Part shown: positions 26,346 through 35,046 of the stretch, piece by piece | Numbering within the stretch: the stretch's first letter is position 1 | How the letters are laid out: each line of letters opens with the position of its first letter | DNA from: Lysobacter sp. 5GHs7-4 | GTDB lineage: Bacteria; Pseudomonadota; Gammaproteobacteria; Xanthomonadales; Xanthomonadaceae | Assembly (NCBI RefSeq): GCF_021284765.1 | Contig: NZ_CP089924.1 | Span: 62,001-126,000 of the forward strand | Direction of reading: 5' to 3' | DNA length: 64,000 nucleotides | Translations under genes and position numbers: made by a program | The notes under the pieces: generated by a model | Told to the model about the DNA's origin: nothing | The model's input: only the letters and a program-made list of their open reading frames with translations | Databases searched by the model: none

Positions 26346-26453
26346 CGGGAATCAACCTCCCGTCATTCCGGCGAACGCCGGAACCCATGTTGACCTTCGC
26401 GCTTATCCCTTGCGTCGGGAATCAAACTCCTGTCATTCCGGCGTTCGCCGGAA
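26346..26453. repeat. Pair of REP-like hairpins after xanB2
   Basis: Two copies, about 70 bp apart, of a unit reading roughly CGGGAATCAAMCTCC followed by an 18-bp palindrome: TTCCGGCG-AA-CGCCGGAA at 26366-26383 and TTCCGGCG-TT-CGCCGGAA at 26436-26453. The flanks match over about 25 bp, so this is a direct repeat of a hairpin unit. The remainder of the 305-bp gap (to 26621) shows nothing further, although the hairpins could attenuate the xanB2 transcript. Confidence 0.75.
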
Positions 26454-26621
26454 CGATGGCCGAGACGCCGCATGCCGGCGCTCAACCGCCTGCACGCCGC
26501 CGCCTCAGCCCCAAGGGGTGCCGAAAGACACCCCGACCCGGCGACCGCCGGCCCTTGAAACCGCGCCGGCCGGCAGCATCATGGCCTTGAGCGCATCCGC
26601 GCCCGCATGGGAGACCGCACG

Positions 26622-26870
26622 ATGGGATTGATCAGCCTGCTTTGGGGCATCTTCGCGATGATCTGGATGGTGATCGCCCTGATCCCGGTGATCGGACTCA
26701 GCAACTGGCTGCTGATCCCCTTCGCCGCCGTCGGCGCCGTGATCGCCGCGATCGGCATCCTGTTCACCCGCGAGCAACACCGCGGCCGCGCCAAGACCGG
26801 CCTGGTGCTCAACACCCTGGTGATCGTGGTCGCGATCGTGCGCCTGTCGATGACGGGCGGTCTGTTCTGA
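26622..26870 (+). CDS. Small two- to three-helix membrane protein
   Basis: 82 residues. ATG 26622 is preferred over 26607 because GGGAG lies 8 nt upstream. Helices: LISLLWGIFAMIWMVIALIPVIG, LLIPFAAVGAVIAAIGILF, and VLNTLVIVVAIVRL, with a short basic loop (REQHRGRAK) between the second and third. The pattern resembles small DUF4190-like or uncharacterised inner-membrane proteins; no function can be given. Confidence 0.65.
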   Translation: MGLISLLWGIFAMIWMVIALIPVIGLSNWLLIPFAAVGAVIAAIGILFTREQHRGRAKTGLVLNTLVIVVAIVRLSMTGGLF

Positions 26871-26904
26871 GGCCAGGCCGCCGAGGCCGTGCGGCGCATC
26901 CGCG

Positions 26905-27082
26905 GTGGCAGCGGCGTAAGCCGCGATTCCTCCGCACACCGATGCGCTGCCCTTCCGCAACGCAGACAACGACCGCACCGCTCTGAGCGCCCGAGCGAAA
27001 GCCCGCTTTGGGGTAGGAACGGCGTGAGCCGCGATGCGCCCTACCGAAAGGGCTGCCCGTAGGCACGTAGGAAATCGCGGCT
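26905..27082. repeat. Short dispersed hairpin repeats (GGCGTGAGCC type)
   Basis: The 238-bp gap before the ABC transporter contains two full and one degenerate copy of a hairpin repeat with core GCGGC-GTRA-GCCGC: around 26905-26930, 27012-27037, and a fragment at 27068-27082. The same core recurs at 41.2, 60.6 and 60.9 kb. Confidence 0.6.
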
Positions 27083-27108
27083 CGGACGCACCCGCACCCC
27101 TTGCGCGG

Positions 27109-28671
27109 TCAACCCACCGCGCTACTCGGCCGCGCCGCCAGCAACGCGCGCGTATGCGCATGGACCGGCGCGCGCAGCACCTGCCCGGTCGGTCCGGTCT
27201 CGACGATGCGCCCCGCCTCCAACACCGCGATGCGTTCGGCCACCGCGGCGGCCGCGGCCAGGTCGTGGGTGACGAACAGCAAGGCCAGCCCGCGCTCGCG
27301 CTTGAGCCGCGCCAGCAAGGCCAGGATCGCGCCGCGATGGTGCGCGTCCAGCGCCGACACCGCTTCGTCGCAGACCAGCAGCTCCGGATCGGTGGCCAGC
27401 GCGCGCGCGATCGCGATGCGCTGGCGCTGACCGCCGGAAAACTGGTGCGGGTAACGGTCCAGCATGGCCGCCTCCAGGCCCACCGCCTGCAGCAATTCGC
27501 CGGCGCGCGCGCGCCGCGCGGCCGCGTCGCCGCGCGCATGGATGCGCAGCGGCTCGGCCACGATCTCGGCCACGCGCATGCGCGGATCCAGCGAGGCGTA
27601 GGGATCCTGGAACACCACTCCGGTGCGCGCGCGCAGATCGCGCAGCGCGCGCGGCGTCGCCGCGCTCAGATCGACGCCGTCCAGCAGCACCCGCCCTTGC
27701 GCGCCGCGCAGCAGCCGCAACAAGGCGCGGCCCAGCGTACTTTTGCCGCTGCCGCTTTCGCCGACCAGGGCCAGGCCCTCGCCGCGCCGCAGCTCGATCG
27801 AGACGCCGTCCAGGGCCGCGCGCGGCGCGTGCGGGTAGCGCATGCGCAGGCCTTCGCCGCGCAACAGCACCGGCGCGTCGCTCGCCGACGCATCGGTCGC
27901 CGTGGGCGCGATCGCGTCGGCGGCCAGCAACTCGCGCGTGTACGCATGCTGCGGCGAGGCGAACACCGCCGCGGTGCCGCCGCGTTCCACCGCCTGGCCG
28001 CGCTGCAGCACCACCAGGCGCTGCGCGTAGGCGCCGACCAGGGGCAGGTCGTGGCTGATCAGCAACAGGGCCAGACCGTCCTCGCGCCGCAGCGCGTCGA
28101 GCAGGTCGAGGATGTCGCGCGCGATGCGCGCGTCCAGCGCCGAGGTCGGCTCGTCGGCGATCAGCACGCGCGGCCGCGTCGCCAAGGCCAGCGCGATCGC
28201 CACGCGTTGGCGCTGCCCGCCCGAGAACTGATGCGGATAACGGCGCAGCGCCGCCGCCGGCTCCGGCAACTGCACGCGCGCCAGCAGCGCCTGCGCCTCG
28301 TCCTGCGCCGCGCCGCGCTCCAGCCCGCGCACCACGCGCAAGGTTTCCCGCAACTGGCTGCCGACGCTGCGCAAAGGATGCAGCGACGCCAGTGGATCCT
28401 GCGGCACCCAGCCCAGCACGCGGCCGCGCAGCGCCGCGTGCGCGCGCGAGCCCGGCGCGATCGTGTCGCCGTCCACGCTCAGCCCGCCCGTGGCGCGCAA
28501 GCCCGGCGGCAGCAGCCCCAGCAACGACAGCGCGCTCAGGCTTTTGCCGCTGCCGCTCTCGCCGACCACGCCCAGGCATTCGCCCGCGTGCAGTTGCAGG
28601 TCCAGCGGCCCGAGCAGGCGGCGCGCGCCGGCATCGACACATAGCCCCTTCACCGCTAGCGTCGCGCTCAT
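27109..28671 (-). CDS. Tandem-ATPase peptide ABC transporter subunit (YejF/DppDF-type)
   Basis: 520 residues from ATG 28671, with two complete ABC domains fused head to tail. Each has Walker A GESGSGKS, a signature (SGGQRQRVAIALAL and SGGQRQRIAIARAL), Walker B (LIADEPTSALDA and LVCDEAVSALDA) and an H-loop. The oligopeptide-type C-terminal extension is present in the first half. This is the fused arrangement of YejF and similar importers of peptides or peptide-like antibiotics. The start overlaps the permease stop by 4 nt. No B-type permease or binding protein is adjacent. Confidence 0.88.
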   Translation of the reverse strand: MSATLAVKGLCVDAGARRLLGPLDLQLHAGECLGVVGESGSGKSLSALSLLGLLPPGLRATGGLSVDGDTIAPGSRAHAALRGRVLGWVPQDPLASLHPLRSVGSQLRETLRVVRGLERGAAQDEAQALLARVQLPEPAAALRRYPHQFSGGQRQRVAIALALATRPRVLIADEPTSALDARIARDILDLLDALRREDGLALLLISHDLPLVGAYAQRLVVLQRGQAVERGGTAAVFASPQHAYTRELLAADAIAPTATDASASDAPVLLRGEGLRMRYPHAPRAALDGVSIELRRGEGLALVGESGSGKSTLGRALLRLLRGAQGRVLLDGVDLSAATPRALRDLRARTGVVFQDPYASLDPRMRVAEIVAEPLRIHARGDAAARRARAGELLQAVGLEAAMLDRYPHQFSGGQRQRIAIARALATDPELLVCDEAVSALDAHHRGAILALLARLKRERGLALLFVTHDLAAAAAVAERIAVLEAGRIVETGPTGQVLRAPVHAHTRALLAARPSSAVG

Positions 28672-29507
28672 GCGGCCGCGGCCTCGTGTTCGCCGCGCAC
28701 GTCCAGCCAATCGCGCAGGCCGTCGCCGAGAAACTGGAACGTGGCCAGGGTCGCGACCAGGAATCCGGCCGGGAACAGCAGCGTCCATGGCGCACTGTCG
28801 AGCTCCTGCACGCCCTCCGACAGCAGCGTGCCCCAACTGGCCGAAGGCTCGTCCACCGACAGCCCGAGGAAGCCCAGGAAACTCTCGACCAGGATCGCCT
28901 GCGGCAGGATCAGCCCCAGGTACACGAACGCCAGCGGCAGCAGATTGGGCAGCACGTGCCAGCGCAGGCGCTGGCCGAATCCGGCGCCGGCGGCCTGCGC
29001 GGCGAGCACGAACGGCGCCTCGCGCAGGCGCGCCGCCTCCGCGCGCATCACCCGCGCCAGATCGATCCAGACGTAGCCGCCGATCGCCGCCAGCAGCAGG
29101 CCCAGCGAACGCTCGAACAACGTCAGCAGCAAGATCACCACTAACAGGAACGGCAGCGCCGAGAACACGTCCAGCACGCGCAACAGCGCGCGCTCGACGC
29201 GGCCGCCGGCCAGGCCGGCGATGGCGCCGTAGCCCAGGCCGATCGCCAGCGCGACCACGCTGGCCAACAGGCCGATGGTCAGCGACAGTCGCCCGCCGGC
29301 CAGGGTGCGCGCGTACACGTCGCGGCCGATCGCGTCGGTGCCGAACCAGTGCCCGGCCTGCCCGGGCGCGGCCGACAGGGCCTCCCAATCCGGCGTATGC
29401 GGGTCGTAAGCGCTCAGCCCGGGGCCCAACCAGCACAGCGCCGCCAGCGCGGCGAGCGCGATCAGGCAGGCGCGGGCCACGGGCGGCAGGGTACGTAGGG
29501 ATCGCAT
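28668..29507 (-). CDS. Oligopeptide-type ABC permease (OppC/YejE family)
   Basis: 279 residues. One N-terminal helix, the OppC-N-like HWFGTDAIGRDVYARTLAGGR stretch, then five helices with the EAA-like loop EAPFVLAAQAAGAGFGQRLRWHVLPNLLP. It ends FQFLGDGLRDWLD, typical of the C-type permease of Dpp/Opp/Yej importers. It is the first gene of a two-gene unit with the tandem ATPase; a B-type permease partner must be encoded elsewhere for a working transporter. It is divergent from the Rrf2 gene. Confidence 0.88.
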   Translation of the reverse strand: MRSLRTLPPVARACLIALAALAALCWLGPGLSAYDPHTPDWEALSAAPGQAGHWFGTDAIGRDVYARTLAGGRLSLTIGLLASVVALAIGLGYGAIAGLAGGRVERALLRVLDVFSALPFLLVVILLLTLFERSLGLLLAAIGGYVWIDLARVMRAEAARLREAPFVLAAQAAGAGFGQRLRWHVLPNLLPLAFVYLGLILPQAILVESFLGFLGLSVDEPSASWGTLLSEGVQELDSAPWTLLFPAGFLVATLATFQFLGDGLRDWLDVRGEHEAAAA

Positions 29508-29589
29508 ACGCGCATCGTAGCGGGCACATGCCGCCTGAGCATATGCAGATGACGCATCGCCTTTTCCGTCGTGGCGGGCTTTGCGGCCT

Positions 29590-29609
29590 TATTCCCTACA
29601 TGGCGAATA
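29590..29609 (+). promoter_or_regulatory. Inverted repeat over the Rrf2 ribosome-binding region
   Basis: TATTCCC (29590-29596) and GCGAATA (29603-29609) form a 7-bp inverted repeat with one mismatch around TACATG; the right arm touches the AGGA Shine-Dalgarno at 29609-29612. Rrf2 proteins usually bind such AT-containing dyads in their own promoters, so this is an autoregulatory operator candidate. It is one of the few AT-rich patches in the region. Confidence 0.5.
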
Positions 29610-29622
29610 GGAAATGCTGACG

Positions 29623-30057
29623 ATGAAGGCGAAATACGCACTGCGCGCGATGTGCGCGCTGGCGCGCGCCGACGACGGCCGGCTGCAAGCCCGGGCGATC
29701 GCCGAACACAGCCGCACGCCCGAGAAATTCCTGGAATCGATCCTGGTCGATCTGCGCGAAGCCGGTTTCATCCACAGCCGCCGCGGCCAGAAGGGCGGCC
29801 ACGCCCTGGCGCGTCCAGCCGAGCAGATCCGCGTCGGCGACCTGATCCGCGCCATCGACGGCCCGCTGGCGCCGGTGCGCTGCGCCAGCGTCAGCGCCTA
29901 CCGCGCCTGCGCCGACTGCCCCGATCCGGCGCAGTGCGAGCTGCGTGCGCTGATGCGCGAGGCGCGCGACGCCCTGTCGCGGGTGCTGGACGGCTGCAGC
30001 CTGGGCGAGCTCGCGCGCGGCCCGGGCGCCGCGTTGCTGGCCGGAGATGCGGCATGA
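29623..30057 (+). CDS. Rrf2 family transcriptional regulator of the sulfur block
   Basis: 144 residues. ATG 29623 is preferred over 29614 because AGGA is 10 nt upstream and MKAKYALRAM is the usual Rrf2 start. A winged helix (LQARAIAEHSRTPEKFLESILVDLREAGFIHSRRGQKGGHALARP) precedes a cysteine loop, C87...C96-x2-C99-x5-C105, resembling the Fe-S site of IscR-type members. Rrf2 proteins include CymR, the cysteine-metabolism repressor. Its position before DUF2292 and sulfate-uptake genes suggests control of sulfur acquisition. The stop overlaps the DUF2292 start. Confidence 0.85.
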   Translation: MKAKYALRAMCALARADDGRLQARAIAEHSRTPEKFLESILVDLREAGFIHSRRGQKGGHALARPAEQIRVGDLIRAIDGPLAPVRCASVSAYRACADCPDPAQCELRALMREARDALSRVLDGCSLGELARGPGAALLAGDAA

Positions 30058-30287
30058 ACGCGGCCCGGCGCAAGCCGCGCGGACGCGGCACGGACGCGGC
30101 GCACGCGGTCGAGGTCGAGCCCGCGGTCAATATCGTCAACCTCAGCGACAGCGAGTTCGCGGTGCTGACCGCGCTGCGCGAGATCGGTTACGGTCAGGTG
30201 GAAGTGGTGGTGCACGGATCGCAGATCGTGCAGATCACGCGCAGCGAGCGCGTGCGCGTCGAAGAGCCGCGGAGCCGGCCGCTGTGA
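30054..30287 (+). CDS. DUF2292 (YezD-like) small protein
   Basis: 77 residues; start ATG 30054 overlaps the Rrf2 stop. A basic N-terminal tail precedes the DUF2292 core NLSDSEFAVLTALREIGYGQVEVVVHGSQIVQITRSERVRV. Short proteins of this family, such as YezD of Bacillus subtilis, sit beside sulfur-assimilation genes and have no known biochemical activity; the core looks like a small DNA- or RNA-binding helix-hairpin. Translational coupling to Rrf2 suggests a joint role. Confidence 0.8.
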   Translation: MNAARRKPRGRGTDAAHAVEVEPAVNIVNLSDSEFAVLTALREIGYGQVEVVVHGSQIVQITRSERVRVEEPRSRPL

Positions 30288-30342
30288 GGGCGACGTCGCC
30301 CGCACGCGTCCGCCGCTGTCGAAGTCCTTAGCCGGCTTCGAC
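30288..30342 (+). other. Two hairpins upstream of the porin gene
   Basis: A perfect 14-bp palindrome (GGGCGAC with its complement, 30288-30301) starts directly after the DUF2292 stop, and a second hairpin GTCGAAG/CTTCGAC (30318-30324 and 30336-30342, 11-nt loop) follows. Neither has a T-tract, so they may be mRNA processing or attenuation sites between the regulatory genes and the transport genes, rather than terminators. Confidence 0.35.
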
Positions 30343-30410
30343 GGACCGAGGCCTTCCACCGCACCCACGCGCACGACATCCTTCCCCCTTCTTTCGTTAA
30401 GGACACCGCC

Positions 30411-31874
30411 ATGCCCCATCGACATCGGCGACCCGCTACCGCGACCGCGTCCCCCGCCTGGCTGCTGGGCGCGCTGGGTTGCGCGCTGACCCTGCCCGCG
30501 CAGGCCCAGAACGCCAACCTCAGCGTCGAAGACCTGGCCCGCCGCCTGCAGGCGATCGAACAACGCCTGGGCACCGCGCCGTCCGGCAACGCCGACACCG
30601 CCGCCGTCGATCCGGCCGACCTGGACCAGCGTCTGCGCGTGATCGAGCGCAAGCTGGAACTGCAGGCCGAAACCGAAGCCGCGCGCATCGCCTCCACGCC
30701 CACCGTCACCCTCAGCGCCGCCAAGGGTCTGTCGGTGAAGTCGCCGCCGCCGGGCGATCTGGAGGTCAAGTTCCGCGGCCTGATCCAGGCCGACGGCCGT
30801 TTCTTCATCGACGATCAGCGCACGCCGCAGAACGACACCTTCCTGTTCCGTCGCGTCGAACCCACCATCGAAGGCACCTGGGGCTCGCTGTTCGCGTTCC
30901 GCCTGGGCGCGCAGTTGGCCGGCGACAGCGCCACCGTCAACGATGCCTACGTCGACGTGCGTTTCAGTCCGCGCGCGACCGTGCGCGTGGGCCGCTACAA
31001 GGTGCCGCTGGGCCTGGAACGCCTGCAGTCCAGCAGCGCCGGCGCCATGGTCGAAGGCGGCTTCGCCAGCGAACTGGCGCCGGTGCGCGACCTGGGCGTG
31101 CAACTGCAGGGCGAGTTCGCCGACGGCGCGGTCAGCTACGCGGTCGGCGCCTTCAACGGCGCGCCCGACGGCCGCGACGGCGCCACCACCAATCCCGACA
31201 ACGAGTTCGATCTGATCGGCCGCGTGTTCGTGGAACCGTGGAAGAACAGCGGCGGCGCCCTGTCCGGTCTGGGCTTCGGCGTCGGCGCCAGCCAGGGCGA
31301 CAAGCGCGGCAGCGGCAACAACTTCCTGCCGCGCTATCGCACGCCGGGCCAGGTGCAGTTCTTCAACTACCGCAGCACGGTGTTCGCCGACGGCGAGCAC
31401 TCGCGCTGGTCGCCGCAGGCCTATTACTACCGCAACCGCCTGGGCCTGCTCGGCGAATACATCCGCTCGCGCCAGCAACTGCTGGTGCCGGCCAGCGGCG
31501 CACGCGACACGCTCGACCACCAGGCCTGGCAAGTCACCGCCGGCTGGGTGCTCACCGGCGAGGACGCCAGCTACAAGGGCGTGGTCAAACCCAGCCAGCC
31601 GTTCGCGCCCGGCGGCGCCGGTTGGGGCGCGCTGGAATTGGTCGCACGTTACGGCCGCCTCACGATCGACGACGCCGCGTTCCCGCGCTTCGCCGATCCT
31701 TCCGCGGTCGCGTCCGAGGCCAGCAGCTGGGGCCTGGGCCTGAACTGGTACCTCACCGGCAATTTCAAGCTGGTCGCCAACTACACCCAGACCGACTTCG
31801 AGGGCGGCGCGCCGGCCGGCGCCGACCGCGAAGACGAAAAGGCTTTCTTCACGCGGGCGCAATTCTCCTTCTGA
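30411..31874 (+). CDS. OprO/OprP-type outer-membrane porin in a sulfate context
   Basis: 487 residues. Signal peptide ending in PAQAQ; a short coiled-coil trimerisation segment ([16 protein letters not shown], later [17 protein letters not shown]), then a beta-barrel with alternating aromatic strands and a C-terminal ARAQFSF ending in Phe, as in outer-membrane porins. The family is named for phosphate-selective porins of Pseudomonas, but the genes on both sides are for sulfur uptake, so sulfate or another sulfur-containing anion is the more likely substrate (inference). The sulfate-binding protein begins 62 nt downstream. Confidence 0.85.
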   Translation: MPHRHRRPATATASPAWLLGALGCALTLPAQAQNANLSVEDLARRLQAIEQRLGTAPSGNADTAAVDPADLDQRLRVIERKLELQAETEAARIASTPTVTLSAAKGLSVKSPPPGDLEVKFRGLIQADGRFFIDDQRTPQNDTFLFRRVEPTIEGTWGSLFAFRLGAQLAGDSATVNDAYVDVRFSPRATVRVGRYKVPLGLERLQSSSAGAMVEGGFASELAPVRDLGVQLQGEFADGAVSYAVGAFNGAPDGRDGATTNPDNEFDLIGRVFVEPWKNSGGALSGLGFGVGASQGDKRGSGNNFLPRYRTPGQVQFFNYRSTVFADGEHSRWSPQAYYYRNRLGLLGEYIRSRQQLLVPASGARDTLDHQAWQVTAGWVLTGEDASYKGVVKPSQPFAPGGAGWGALELVARYGRLTIDDAAFPRFADPSAVASEASSWGLGLNWYLTGNFKLVANYTQTDFEGGAPAGADREDEKAFFTRAQFSF

Positions 31875-31936
31875 GCATGCTCCGCATCGGCGCGCGACCG
31901 TACGGCGCGCGCTTCACGACGCAACGAGGTTCCCCC

Positions 31937-32941
31937 ATGAAACTCCTGCTCTCCTCCATCGTCGTCGCGCTTTCGTTGGTGGCCGGCCCGGCCGCCGCCA
32001 AGGACGTCGAACTGCTCAACGTCTCCTACGATCCCACGCGCGAGTTCTACGCCGAGGTCAACACCGCCTTCGCCGCGCAGTGGAAGCAACAGACCGGCGA
32101 AACCTTGAAGATCCGCGCTTCGCACGGCGGTTCCGGCAAGCAGGCGCGCTCGGTGATCGACGGCCTGGAAGCCGACGTGGTCACCCTGGCGCTGGCCGCC
32201 GACATCGACGCCATCGCCAGCAACGGCAAGCTGCTGCCGGCGAACTGGCAGTCGCGCCTGCCGCACCAGAGCTCGCCCTACACCTCGACCATCGTGTTCC
32301 TGGTGCGCAAGGGCAATCCCAAGGGCGTGCGCGACTGGGGCGATCTGGTCAAGCCGGGCGTGGCGGTGATCACGCCCAATCCCAAGACCTCCGGCGGCGC
32401 GCGCTGGAACTACCTGGCCGCCTGGGCCTGGGCCTCGCAGCAGTACCGCGACGGCGGCAAGGTCGTCGACTACCTGACCCGCCTGTTCAAGAACGTGCCG
32501 GTGCTGGACACCGGCGCGCGCGGCGCCACCACCACCTTCGTCGAGCGCGGCATCGGCGACGTACTGCTGGCCTGGGAAAACGAAGCGCTGCTGACCCTGG
32601 ACGAGCCCGGCAACCGCAGCAAGTACGAAATCGTCGTGCCCAGCCTGAGCATCAAAGCCGAACCGCCGGTGGCCTGGGTCGACAAGAACGTCGCCAAGCA
32701 CGGTACGCGCAAGCAGGCCGAAGCCTACCTGCGCTTCCTGTACACGCCGCAGGGCCAGCGCCTGGCCGCCAAGCACCATTACCGCCCGGCCGAACCCGAC
32801 AAGGTGCCGGCGGCGGAGCTGAGCCAGTTCGCGCAGGTCAAGCAGGTGACGATCGACAGCGCGTTCGGCGGTTGGAAGAAGGCGCAGGCCGAGCATTTCG
32901 CCGACGGCGGCTTCTTCGATCGGATTTATCAGCCGAAGTGA
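31937..32941 (+). CDS. sbp: Periplasmic sulfate-binding protein
   Basis: 334 residues; signal peptide [22 protein letters not shown], then the hallmark [15 protein letters not shown] and [30 protein letters not shown] of the Sbp/CysP family. [24 protein letters not shown] and TWEN-like LLAWENEA are further conserved blocks. It delivers sulfate or thiosulfate to CysTWA. Sbp favours sulfate and CysP thiosulfate; the sequence reads closer to Sbp but the distinction is not certain. The stop is followed by a 376-bp repeat-rich gap before cysT. Confidence 0.92.
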   Translation: MKLLLSSIVVALSLVAGPAAAKDVELLNVSYDPTREFYAEVNTAFAAQWKQQTGETLKIRASHGGSGKQARSVIDGLEADVVTLALAADIDAIASNGKLLPANWQSRLPHQSSPYTSTIVFLVRKGNPKGVRDWGDLVKPGVAVITPNPKTSGGARWNYLAAWAWASQQYRDGGKVVDYLTRLFKNVPVLDTGARGATTTFVERGIGDVLLAWENEALLTLDEPGNRSKYEIVVPSLSIKAEPPVAWVDKNVAKHGTRKQAEAYLRFLYTPQGQRLAAKHHYRPAEPDKVPAAELSQFAQVKQVTIDSAFGGWKKAQAEHFADGGFFDRIYQPK

Positions 32942-33018
32942 GGTGTTAGGCGTGAGGTGATTTTCTTCCGGCTACCCGGAAACAGAGGAATCTCCAACCT
33001 CCACCACATCTACACCAC

Positions 33019-33167
33019 CGTCATTCCCGCGAAGGCGGGAATCCAGTGACCGGGACGTCAGGAAGCCACGGCGTGTACGAACGAAGCCAGAAACCATTCT
33101 TCGAACCATCGCACCTGTCCGACCTCCGGCCTGAAGTCACTGGATTCCCGCCTTCGCGGGAATGACG
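33019..33167. repeat. 32-bp perfect inverted repeat pair (REP/BIME-like)
   Basis: A 32-bp sequence at 33019-33050, containing the hairpin core TTCCCGC-GAAG-GCGGGAA, recurs exactly inverted at 33136-33167, enclosing an 85-bp spacer. Head-to-head REP pairs like this form BIME-type elements in gammaproteobacteria. Between sbp and cysT the element could tune relative expression of the transporter genes. The upstream part (32942-33018) shows only a weak TTCCGG/CCGGAA hairpin at 32966-32981. Confidence 0.85.
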
Positions 33168-33256
33168 AGCAAAAGCAAGACGAGCCAGAACAGAACGAGC
33201 CGAAGCAAAACGAGCACAAGCAACGCGAGCACAAGCAACACGAGCACAAGCGACCC
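33167..33256 (+). repeat. Six tandem 15-bp units upstream of cysT
   Basis: Six consecutive 15-bp units starting GAGC (consensus GAGCACAAGCAACAC) at 33167, 33182, 33197, 33212, 33227 and 33242. They begin at the edge of the REP element. Read in the cysT frame from an ATG at 33162 they encode Ser/Thr/Lys/Asn-rich pentapeptides (TSKSK, TSQNR, TSRSK, TSTSN and relatives), so they would extend CysT in frame if that ATG is used. Repeat-number change would not shift the frame. Confidence 0.85.
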
Positions 33257-33317
33257 AACGGCAACCGCCACTGCACCCATCGATCGAACAACAACGAGCA
33301 CGACGACCAGCCCACCC

Positions 33318-34190
33318 ATGAGCGCCGCCCTCACCCTCCCCCCGCACACCGCCGCACGCTGGCGCCGCCCCTTGCCGGGTTTGGGCATCAGCCTGGGGCT
33401 GGGCCTGGCGTGGCTGAGCCTGGTGGTGCTGCTGCCGCTGGCCGCGCTGACCGTACGCGCCGCCAACCTCGGCGTGGACGGCTGGCTGCGCGCCGTGCAG
33501 GACCCGCGCGTGCAGGCCGCGCTCAAGCTCAGCTTCGGCGCCGCGTTCGCCGCGTCGGTGCTGGCCTTGTTCGCCGGCGCGCTGATCGCCTGGGTGCTGG
33601 TGCGCTACCGCTTTCCGGGCCGGCGCCTGCTCGACGCGCTGGTCGATCTGCCGTTCGCGCTGCCGACCGCGGTGGCCGGCATCGCGCTGACCGCGATCTA
33701 CTCCTCCAACGGCTGGGTCGGACGCTGGCTGGAACCGGCCGGATTCAAGATCGCCTACGCGCCGGCCGGCATCGTGATCGCGCTGGTGTTCATCGGCCTG
33801 CCGTTCGCGGTGCGCACGGTGCAACCGGTGCTGGAAGCGCTGGGCCGCGAGCAGGAAGAAGCCGCGGCCTCGCTGGGCGCCTCGCGCCTGACCACGCTGC
33901 GACGCGTGATTCTGCCCGAACTGCTGCCGGCGCTGCTGACCGGTTTCTCGCTCGCGTTCGCGCGCGGCCTGGGCGAGTACGGCTCGGTGATCTTCATCGC
34001 CGGCAACCTGCCCTACAAGACCGAGATCGCGCCGCTGCTGATCACGATCCGTCTGGAGGAGTACGACTACAACGGCGCGATCGCGATCGCCGCGCTGCTG
34101 CTGGCGGCGTCCTTCGTATGTCTGCTGGCGATCAACGCGATTCCGTCGCTGTTCGCGCACGAACGCCGGGAGCGCCGCCATGGCCGGTGA
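33318..34190 (+). CDS. cysT: Sulfate/thiosulfate ABC permease CysT
   Basis: 290 residues from ATG 33318, whose N-terminus (MSAALTLPPHTAARWRRPLPG) fits other CysT/CysU proteins. An in-frame ATG at 33162 would add 52 Ser/Thr-rich residues encoded by the REP end and the 15-bp repeats. Six helices with the EAA loop EEAAASLGASRLTTLRRVILPELLPALLTG. The signature FALPTAVAGIALTAIYSSNGWVG and EYGSVIFIAGNLPYKTEIAPLLI are typical. It forms the inner-membrane channel with CysW. The stop overlaps cysW by 11 nt. Confidence 0.93.
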   Translation: MSAALTLPPHTAARWRRPLPGLGISLGLGLAWLSLVVLLPLAALTVRAANLGVDGWLRAVQDPRVQAALKLSFGAAFAASVLALFAGALIAWVLVRYRFPGRRLLDALVDLPFALPTAVAGIALTAIYSSNGWVGRWLEPAGFKIAYAPAGIVIALVFIGLPFAVRTVQPVLEALGREQEEAAASLGASRLTTLRRVILPELLPALLTGFSLAFARGLGEYGSVIFIAGNLPYKTEIAPLLITIRLEEYDYNGAIAIAALLLAASFVCLLAINAIPSLFAHERRERRHGR

Positions 34191-35046
34191 ATCCGTCGCG
34201 CGCGAGCGCGACGATCTGCAAGAGCCCGCATGGCTGCGCTGGCTGCTGATCCTGTCGGCGGTGCTGGTGATGGCGCTGCTGGTGGTGATGCCGCTGCTGA
34301 TGGTGCTGGGCGCGGCCTTCGCCAAGGGCGTCGGCGTGTGGTTCGCCGCGCTCAAGGAACCCGACGCGGTCGCGGCGCTGAAGCTGACCCTGTTCACCGC
34401 CGCGATCGTGATACCGCTCAATGCGGTGTTCGGCGTGCTCACCGCCTGGGCGGTCACCCGCTTCGAGTTCGCCGGCAAGCGCGTGCTGCTGGCGCTGATC
34501 GATCTGCCGTTCGCGGTCTCGCCGGTGGTGGCCGGCCTGTGCCTGGTGCTGCTGTTCGGCTCGCACGGCTGGTTCGCCGAGTTGCTGGCGCACTACGACA
34601 TCAAGATCCTGTTCGCGCGCCCAGGCATCGTGCTGGCCACGTTGTTCATCACCTTCCCGTTCGTGGTCCGCGAATTGATTCCGTTGATGCAGCAGCAAGG
34701 CGCCGACGAGGAACTGGCCGCGCGCTCGCTGGGCGCCGGCGCCTGGACCATGTTCCGCCGCGTGACCCTGCCCAACATCAAATGGGGCCTGCTGTACGGC
34801 GTGCTGCTGTGCGGCGCGCGCGCGATGGGCGAGTTCGGCGCGGTGTCGGTGGTGTCCGGCCATATTCGCGGCCTGACCAACACCCTGCCGCTGCACATCG
34901 AGATCCTCTACAACGAATTCGACAGCACCGCGGCGTTCGCCGCGGCGTCGCTGCTGGCCGGCCTGGCCCTGGTCACCCTGGTCATCAAGTTCTGGCTGGA
35001 AGCGCGCCACGGCGACGCCCTGGCGCAATCACACAGGCGGCATTGA
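34180..35046 (+). CDS. cysW: Sulfate/thiosulfate ABC permease CysW
   Basis: 288 residues, starting 11 nt inside cysT. Six helices; conserved [22 protein letters not shown], the EAA loop [31 protein letters not shown], and [32 protein letters not shown] near the C-terminus identify CysW rather than a second CysT. It pairs with CysT in the inner membrane; the ATPase gene follows directly. Confidence 0.94.
   Translation: MAGESVARERDDLQEPAWLRWLLILSAVLVMALLVVMPLLMVLGAAFAKGVGVWFAALKEPDAVAALKLTLFTAAIVIPLNAVFGVLTAWAVTRFEFAGKRVLLALIDLPFAVSPVVAGLCLVLLFGSHGWFAELLAHYDIKILFARPGIVLATLFITFPFVVRELIPLMQQQGADEELAARSLGAGAWTMFRRVTLPNIKWGLLYGVLLCGARAMGEFGAVSVVSGHIRGLTNTLPLHIEILYNEFDSTAAFAAASLLAGLALVTLVIKFWLEARHGDALAQSHRRH

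Noticed and set aside
33019-33256. Possible CRISPR array (short repeats with spacers)
   Set aside because: There are only two 32-bp copies, in inverted order, and the 15-bp units are directly tandem without spacers; no cas genes are present.
33021-34478. Long open frames on the minus strand with Leu/Val-rich or Arg-rich products across the REP and cysT region
   Set aside because: They are antisense to cysT and to the 15-bp repeats; the composition reflects the repeat and GC-rich codon shadows, and cysT has full family motifs.
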